DNA of 64,000 nt, from assembly GCA_022843905.1 (NCBI GenBank), contig JALHMT010000029.1, forward strand, positions 1 to 64,000, in the 5' to 3' direction. Each line of letters starts with the position of its first letter. Within the stretch, counting starts at the first letter, position 1. This document shows, one piece after another, positions 9,801 to 18,800 of the stretch. Under the pieces are notes generated by a model. The model ran no database searches, was not told the origin of the DNA, and saw nothing but the letters and a program-made list of their open reading frames with translations. The translations under genes and the position numbers were made by a program. This DNA is from Rubrivivax sp. (GTDB lineage Bacteria; Pseudomonadota; Gammaproteobacteria; Burkholderiales; Burkholderiaceae_C).

Positions 9801-12800
9801 GTGCTGCTGGCCGAGGACGGCCACGGCATTCCGACCATCCACGAGTTCGGCCGCACCGGCCAGACCGACATGGTCGGCTACGGCGTGTTCAAGACCGTGG
9901 GCGACGGCTGGACGGCAAGCTGGGAGGGCGGCAGTGCAATGGACCGCACGCCCAGCGGCAAGGCGTACACCACGGTGCAGTTCACCGGTGGCGCGGTGCC
10001 GGCGGCAGCCTACAACCTGCAGGCAGCGGCTGATGCGGCGCTGGCGAACCGGCGCGCGGCAGAAACGCCGGCCGCCGGCCAGAAGCAGGCACCAGCCGTC
10101 ATCGCCAACTTCAAGACCGCACGCGAGCTCGATGCGTGGCTGGCGCAGGAGGTGGGCGATCAGTACCAACTGGCCAGGGAGACGCCAAAGGGCAAGCTCA
10201 AGGACCAGGGCGTCAAGCTGCTGGTGCTCGACCCCGGCAAGCAGGTCTTCAACGGCCCGACCAGCACCAGCGGTGCAACGACGGTCGGCGCCGATGTCAG
10301 CCTCGTCTACCATTTGATCGACGGGCGCCTGGTGTGGTGGGACCACAAGACCGGCAACGTGAACACGGTCGACCCGGCCGACCCGAGGCTGGAGGCCAAC
10401 CCGGACTACGACGAGTTCGTGCCGTCTCCCGCTGGCGCCGACACCGAGGGCACCATCCTTCCCGAGTGGGCTGTCCGAATCGTCAGCCAGCACGACAAGG
10501 TTGATTTCAGGTTCGAGGGCGACCAGTTCGTGGCGCTGTTCGACGGGCAAGAGGTCGGCCGCATGGAGGCAGCAGCCGCTCGCAAGGGCGGCTTCATGTC
10601 GCGCGCCTTCCTCGAAAACGCGATCCTCGATGCAGTCCTGAAGTCCCTGGGCGTCGACCGCGTGTCGGCCGACGCCGGCACAGTCGACAACGGCCCAGCC
10701 CAACGGGCCAAGAAAGAGGCCGAGGACGACCGGCGCCACCGCGCCAGGACCGCCCTGCGCGACGCTCTCGAAAAGGCGAGGGCGGCAGGGGCCACTCAGG
10801 TCGTCGGCACGATCCAAAGCATGATCTCCGGCGTCGGACATGGCGTGGGGCCAAAGCAGGCCTTCGAATACGCCGAGAACGTCGACCGCGCCATCCAACG
10901 CGAACTGGACAAGAAGGAAAGCGAACAGGCAGACAAGACCGCCCGCGACCTGATCGCCGAAGCTGCCAAGCTCGGCGTGAAAGGCGCCGACCAGGCCCTG
11001 GCCGGCCTGGCCAAGCTGTTCGGCAGCAAGGCGGGCCGGCTCAACTCGTTCCCGGCCGGCTTCGACGAGGAGGCCTACAACGAGGCCAAGCCGCTTTTCA
11101 AGGACGCGCTCAAGTCGTTCCAGGAGGCGGGGAAGACCCTCAAAGACCTGTTCAAGCTGCTGATCCAGCAACTGGGCGACGGCATCAAGCCCTACGCCAT
11201 GCAGTTCGCCAAGGACGAGGCGCTGGGCAACAACCTGGAGCAGCAGGCCGCCGCAGCGCCGGCCGGCTCGCCGTCGATTGCCCTGGCGCGCGACATCGAG
11301 CGCTACCTGCTGCACACGGCCGCGCCGATGGACTGGCGCACCCTGTTCAACATGGCCGATCGCCACTTCGGCGGCACGCAGGCCGAGGGCAAGTACACCC
11401 CGAAGGACGCATACGACGCGCTCGAAGCGGCCATCAACCTGCGCATCCTGCGCTCGCCGTCGCTGTTCAGCCCGGCCGTGACCGAGGAGGACGCGCAGCT
11501 CGCGGTAGGCACGCTCACCAGGCTGCTGGAGAAGGTGCCCACGCAGACCAAGCGCACGGCAGAGCAGGATCGGCTGCAGCAGTTCAGCACCGTCCCGCCG
11601 CTGGCCTTCGTGGCGAACTGGGTGGCCAACGTGCGGCCGACCGACGTGATGCTCGAACCCTCGGCGGGCCTGGGTGGCCTGGCCGTGTTCTCGCGCCTGG
11701 CCGGCGCCCGGGTGGTGCTCAACGAATGGAACGCGCGCCGGGCCGACCTGCTGCAGCAGGTGATGCCGGATGCCCGGGTGTTCCGCGAGGACGCCCAGTA
11801 CCTGCACAACATCCTGCCCGACGATGTGCGGCCGACCGTCGTGATCATGAACCCGCCGTTCAGCAACTCCATCGGCGGCGTGAAGGACACCATGGTCGGT
11901 GCCCAGCACGTCGAGCAGGCGCTGGAGCGGCTGCCGCAGGGTGGCCGACTGGTGGCCATCGTCGGCGAAGGCATGGCCATGGACAAGCCGGCCTTCCGCG
12001 ACTGGTGGAAGAAGATCGGTGCCAAGTACGACGTGCGCGCGGCCGTGCCCATGGACGGCTCGGGCTATGCCAAGTACGGCACCACGTTCGACAACGTGAT
12101 CCTGGTCATCGACAAGGTGGCTCCGAGCGGCAGGAAGCCCGTCACCACGAAGATGACGGACTACACTGATCTCGTCCACCTGCTTGCAGAGGTGCGCAAT
12201 GGCAGACCCGAACATGAACTTCCAGTCACGGATCACAGCGCTGAACCAGACCCCCGAGGGGGAACTGGCGACGCTGCTGCTGCAGGGGACGCCCCAGCAG
12301 CCGACACCGGACCGGCTGGCCCTGGCGGTGCTGCTGGAGTGGGCACTGGACAACCTGGCGGCAAAACCGGGGTGGGCCGAGGCGGTTCGTCAGGCGGCCG
12401 GTCTGGCCGAGGATCGAAATCCCGAGGCGATGCAGGCCGCGATCCTGCCGGCGGGGCTGATGCAGGCACGAACGCTGACGGAAGCGGGCAAGCTGATGCT
12501 GCAGCAGGTGGTCGACCTGATTCCACCGGGGACCAGTCCGGCGTACCCGTTGGTTCGAACACGGCTGTAGCCGGCGAGATGACCGATTCGGTCTTCGAGG
12601 GCTATCAGCCGCAGCGTCTGCAGATTCCCGGCGCCAAGCCGCACCCGGGCCCGTTGGTGCAGTCGTCGGCCATGGCGTCGGTGCTGCCGCCGGCACCGAC
12701 CTACACGCCCAACCTGCCCAAGGAAACGATCGAGAAGGGCCTGGTGTCGATCGCGCAGATCGAGGCCGTGGTCTACGCCGGGCAGTCGCACCAGCAACTG

Positions 12801-15800
12801 CTGGAAACCAAGGTCGGCGACACCGAGGCGCGCGACTACGGGCTGAAGGCGGGCACGCCCTACCGTCGCGGGTTCTTCATCGGCGACGGTACCGGGGTCG
12901 GCAAGGGCCGCGAGATCGGCGCCATCCTGCTGGACAACATCCGCCAGGGTCGCAAGAAGCACGTCTGGGTCAGCGAGAAGCAGGGCCTGATGAACGACGC
13001 GGCGCGCGACTTCGCCGGCATCCAGGACGGGGTGACGGCCGAGAGCGTGCTCAAGTCCAAGGGCATCTTCAACCTTGGCGACACCAAGGCCGCGGGGTCG
13101 GTGAGCCAGGCCGAAGGGGTGCTGTTCACCACCTACGCCACGCTGCGCAGCGAGGCCAAGGACAAGGAGCCGGGCGGGTTCAAGAAGGGCGACGAGGTGC
13201 AGGTCGGCCGCGCGTTCGGCCCGCCGGGCAGCCCCGACTTCGACAACACCAAGCTGGTGAAGATCGACAAGAAGAAGAACACCGTCACCGTGGAGTGGGC
13301 TGGTGGTCGCGTCATCGAGCACCCGTTTGCGCAGATTCTCAGCATTGCTGGCGACTCCGCGTGGACGAACACCCTGCGCGACGGCGCCAGGAAGCCCAAG
13401 ACCCGCGTCGACCAGATCGTGGAATGGCTGGGCCCCGACTTCGACGGCGTGATCGCCTTCGACGAGGCGCACAACGCCGGCAACGCGGTGCCCATCAAGG
13501 GCTCGCGCGGCGACAGCGAGCCATCGGCGCAGGCCCTGGCCGTGGTCGAGCTGCAGCGGCGCCTGCCTGGCGCCCGGGTGGTCTACGTGTCGGCCACCGG
13601 CGCCACTGAGGTGAGCAACCTGTCCTTCGCCAACCGGCTGGGGATCTGGGGCCCGAGCACGCCTTTCGCCAGCGTCAACGAGTTCATCAGCCAGATGACG
13701 GCCGGCGGCCTGGCCACCATGGAACTGGTGGCGCGCGACCTCAAGCAGACCGGCGCCTACATGGCCCGCAGCCTGAGCTATGACGGGGTGAACTACTCGC
13801 GCATCGACCACGAGCTCAACCCGCTGCAGCACGACATCTACAACCGGCTGACCGACGCCTGGCAGGTGGTGCTGAACAACATCGAGGAGGCCCTGAAAGC
13901 CATCGGTGCGGTCACCGACTCAGGCAAGGTCAAGAACAGCAAGGCCAAGTCCAACGCGATGTCGGCCTTCTGGGGTGCACAGCAGCGGTTTTTCAACCAG
14001 ATCATCACCAGCATGCAGATGCCATCGGTGATCGACGCGGTCGAGGCCGACATTGCCCGCGGCGACGCGGTGGTGCTGCAACTGGTCAACACCAACGAGG
14101 CGCAGCAGGAGCGCGCCCTGGCCAAGCGGCAGGAGGAAGGCGAGGAATCCGACCTCGAAGACCTGGACCTGACCCCGCGCGACCAGCTCATCGACATGGT
14201 GCGCAAGTCGTTCCCGGTGCAGCAGTTCCAGGACGTGATCGGCGACGATGGAAAGCGCACGACCGTGCCCTTGACCGACTCCAACGGTGACCCGGTGCTG
14301 AACAAGGCCGCGGTGGCCATGCGCGACAAGCTGATCGAGGATCTGCAGCAGATCAGCGTCCCGGACGGCCCGCTGGAGATTCTGGTCAACCACTTCGGGC
14401 CCGAGATCGTGGCCGAAGTGACGGGCCGCAAGCAGCGCGTGGTGGCCGGGCGCTGGAACAAGAACCACAGGGGCGACGGCGAGCCCAAGGCGTTCACCGA
14501 CAAGCGCGGACCAGCCTCCGCGCGCGCGGATGCCGACGCCTTCATGGCCGACAAGAAGCGCGTGCTGATCTTCAGCGATGCCGGCGGCACCGGCTTCAGC
14601 TTTCACGCCGACCTGAAGAAGGTCAACCAGCGCAAGCGGCAGCACTACCTGGTGCAGCCGGGCTGGCGCGCGAACAAGGCCGTGCAGGGCCTGGGCCGCA
14701 CGCACCGCACCAACCAGAAGTCGGCGCCGCACTACAAGCTGGTGGCGACGAACATCCCGGCGCACAAGCGGTTCCTGTCGTCGATCGCCCGCCGGCTGGA
14801 CCAGCTCGGCGCCCTGACCAAGGGCCAGCGCGACACCAGCAGCGGCGGCCTGTTCAGCGAGAAGGACAACCTGGAGAGCAAGTACGCCGAGCGCGCGGTG
14901 CGGGCGTTCCTGTTCGACGCGAAGGCCGGGCAGATCGAGGGCCTGGACTTCAACGACCTGCTGCAACAGCTCGGCCTGAAGGACATGGTGAACAAGGACA
15001 CCAACCAGATCACCGAGTCGAAGATCCCCGAGGTGCGGCAGTTCCTCAACCGGCTGCTGTCGCTCAAGCTGGAAACCCAGGAACTGGTGTTCCACGGCTT
15101 CATCAGCCGCATGGAGGAAATCATCGAGCAGGCCGCCGAGCGCGGCGAGCTCGACACCGGCATGCAGACCATCCGGGCGCTGGAGTCCAGGGTCACGCAC
15201 GAGGAAATTGTCTTTACCGAGGAGCGCACCGGCGCGGAAACCTCCTACGTCGAGCTCGAACTGACGCACCCGACGCGCATGCACTCGTTCCCCGAGGAAA
15301 AGGCGCAGGGCGCCAAGATCGAGTGGATCGTCAACGCGCAGAGCGGCCGGGTGTGGGGCCGCGTGCGCAGCGGCAACCAGACGCTGAAGAACGGCGCGGT
15401 GGTCGAGCGCTACCGCATGCTGGGCACCGGCGGCATGGCCTTCCGCACCGAAGAAGACTTCAGGAACAAGGCGGCCTGGAAGACGATCACTGAGGACGAG
15501 GCCCGCCTGAAGTGGGACCAGGAAACCGCCAAGAAGCCCCCGACCTACACCACCAAGACCCACATGATCGTCGGCGCCATGCTGCCGATCTGGGACCGGC
15601 TCAAGACCGAGGGCACGATGCAGGTGGCGCGCACGCAGACCAGCGACGGCCGCCGGCTGCTGGGCCGCGTGATCCACGAGAGCGACGTGGCCGAACTGCG
15701 CAAGCGGCTGAACATCGCTGCGCCCGAGAGCAAGCTGCCGCCGGCCGACGTGCTGGCCCGGGTGCTCAAGGGCGAGACGGCCGAACTGGCCAACGGCTGG

Positions 15801-18800
15801 AAGCTGGAGCGCGCCCGCGTGTCCGACGACCTGCGCGTCGAGATCAAGGGCCTGCCGTCGAACGTCGGCCCGGCGCTGCGCCGCGAACTGCTCGACGCTG
15901 GCGTGATCGAGGAGCGCATCCAGTGGAACACGCGGTACTTCATGCCGGTTAACAAGCCCGAGGTGCTGGGCGCCGTCATCAAGAGCCGCCCGGTGGTTGG
16001 CCTGGCCAAGCCGGCCGACCAGCCCAAGCTCAAGCAGGGCCTCGCTGGCGCTGGCGTGCCGGTCGACGAGCTGCGAAGCCTGGTCGCCAAGGTGGCGGCG
16101 AACTGGTCAGGCGTCGATGCCTACGTGGTGCCCACGATCGACGACCTGCCGGCAAACATCCGGGCATCGCTGTTCAACCAGGGTGCGCTCGGCGACGTCC
16201 GCGGCCTGATGGTGCCGAACGGCAGCGTCTACCTGATCGCCAACCGCATGCCGTCGCTCGACGAGGCGCAGGGCATCCTGTTCCACGAGGTCTACGGCCA
16301 CGTCGGCATGCGCGCCTTCCTGGGCGACGAGTACGCAGCGCAGATGCAGCTGCTGCGCATGGCCAACCCGACCCTGGCGGCCGAGGCAAACGCCTGGTAC
16401 GCCAACTACTCCCGCGGGCACATCGGCGCCCGGGTGCAGCGCGGCATGAGCCGCCTGGACGCCGAGGCCGAGGTGCGCCTGCTGGCGGTCGAGGAGGCCC
16501 TGGCCGACCGGGCCGGCAACGCGCCGCCGCCCAGCGGCTGGAAGGCGCTGATGGCCAAGCTGCAGCAGGCGCTGCGCCGCCTGGGCCTGGGCTGGGTGGC
16601 CGACAAGCTCGAAAGCATGACCGAGGCCGAGACGCACGCGCTGCTGATGAACGCGCGCCGGGCCGTGACTCGCACCGGTGGGCCGATGCACGTGCTGGCC
16701 GGGATGCCTGCCGGCCTGCAGGATCCCGCGAACTCGGCCGTGGCGCCGATATGGACCAGCGCGCTGCTGGCCGAGGTGAGCAAGGCCCCGATGAAGGCCG
16801 GCGACGCCACGGCCTGGACCCAGTACCTGGATGCCATGGTCAAGCGCGGAGCGGTGAAGGCCGACGAGATCGAATGGACCGGGCTGCGCGAGTGGCTGGC
16901 CTTGCAGGCAGACGGGGCGAAGGGAGCCGCAGCCGTGGAGGCTGCCGAAGGCGCTGACAGCCCGTTCACTCAACTGTGGAAGTCGACCAACCCCGCCAAG
17001 ATCACGCGCGAGGCGGTGGCCCAGTACCTGAGCTCCAACGGGGTGCTGGTGAAAGACGTGGTGCTGCGTGACGCGCGCACTCTCGTTTCCGACCTGAACG
17101 AAAAGTTCGTGGACTACGGTTACTCGGTCGACTACGACAACATCGACGACGAGGCCGTTTTCTACAACGAAGACGGGGATCTGGTCGACTTCATCGACTT
17201 GCCTGCAGAGCTGCAGGATCTTGTCGACAGGCACAGCGATGCGACTGTCTTTGGAAGGACGCGGTACGGCCAATACACCCTGCCAGGCGGCACCAACTAC
17301 CGCGAGGTGCTGCTGACGCTGCCGGCCAAGGACACGATCACCACGAAGCGCGTGGCCGCGCCCAACGGCTGGGGCGACACCGATGGCGGCAACGTCGGCA
17401 TCGAGCGCACTGGCGACACCCGGGCCGACTACCGCAGCGGCCACTGGGACCAGGCAAACGTGCTGGCCCACATCCGCCTGAACGACCGCATGGCCGACCG
17501 CCCTGGCGTTGACTTGAACGAGATCGGCGAGCGCATCAGGCAGGCCATCGACACCCGGGAGCAGGCATTCCGGCAGTGGTTCGGCGACAGCCAGATCACC
17601 TACCCGGACGGCAAGCCGCGCGTGATGTACCACGGCACCGGGGCCGACATCTACGAGTTCCGCGGCAAGCAGGCCGGCGCGATCTTCGTGACGCCGGAGC
17701 CGATCGTGGCGCAGGCCTACGCCGGCTCCTCGGTCAACTGGCTTGACCGCAACGGCATGGTCGGCGGCCAGTCGGTGATGCCGCTGTACGTGCGCGCCGA
17801 AGACCCGTTCGACTTCGAGAATGCTGACCACGTGGATGCGCTGGTGGATCGCGCTTTCGAGCGCATCAACACCTACACCCAGGGCGACGGTGAGCAGGCG
17901 CTGCTGGACGGTGAGGAGCAGACCCTCTACACGCGCGACGTGCTGCGCTATGCCCTGACCGAGGGCCAGTGGTCCCTGATCGAGAACCCGGAGATTCAGG
18001 CGGCCATCAAGTCGCTCGGGCACGACGGCTTCTACGTCAGCGAAGACGGCTTCAAGAACCTCGCCGTCTACCAGGCCAACCAGCTCAAGAGCGCCATCGG
18101 CAACCGAGGCACCTACGACCTGGGAAGCGACAACATCCTGCTGAGCCAGCCCCCCGTCGACCCGGTGCTCGAATCCGCCAAGCGCAAGGCAGGCCTGCGC
18201 GGGCCGCGCACGCTGGGCGACAAGGTGCGGGCCTTCTACGGCCGCGCGCTCGAATCGGTGCGCAGCCGCGAGGTGATCGGCCAGACCCTGCGCCAGGAGG
18301 TGCTCGACCAGTTCTACGGCATCCTGCGCGCCGAGCGGGCCGAGCTGGGCGCGCTGCCGGCCGAGCAGAGCCTGTACGTCACGGCCAGGCTGGCCAACGG
18401 CGGCACGAGCTCGGTGATGCGCGGCCTGATGCTGCACGGCCAGGCCCGCTGGGGCAGCACGCAGCAGCACCTGGAGAAGGTGCCCGACAGCAAGGGCCTG
18501 CTGGACATCCTCAAGCCGCTGGGCAACGACATGAACGACTGGTTCGGCTGGATGGTCGGCAACCGGGCGGCGCGGCTGCTGACCGAGGGCCGCGAGAACA
18601 ACCTGACGGCCGACGAGATCAAGGCGCTGCAGGGCCTGGCCGACACGCCGGACAAGGAAATCCTGTTCCGGCGCGTGTCGCTGGAGTACGCAGCCTTCAA
18701 GCGCAGCGTGCTCGACGTGGCGCAGGAGGCCGGGCTGATCAACCCCGAGTCGCGCCGGGTGTGGGACCACGCCGACTACATCCCCTTCTACCGCGAGATC

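Noticed and set aside
8256-12353. Very long minus-strand ORF opposite the giant gene
   Set aside because: It is the antisense of a well-supported gene with clear domains; composition is His/Arg/Gly/Val-biased and no motif is seen. Long antisense frames are expected in GC-rich coding DNA.
12198-12572. Frameshift splitting the giant gene into methylase and helicase genes
   Set aside because: The giant frame is open from end to end with no need of a shift; the change in codon use is better explained by the overprinted gene.
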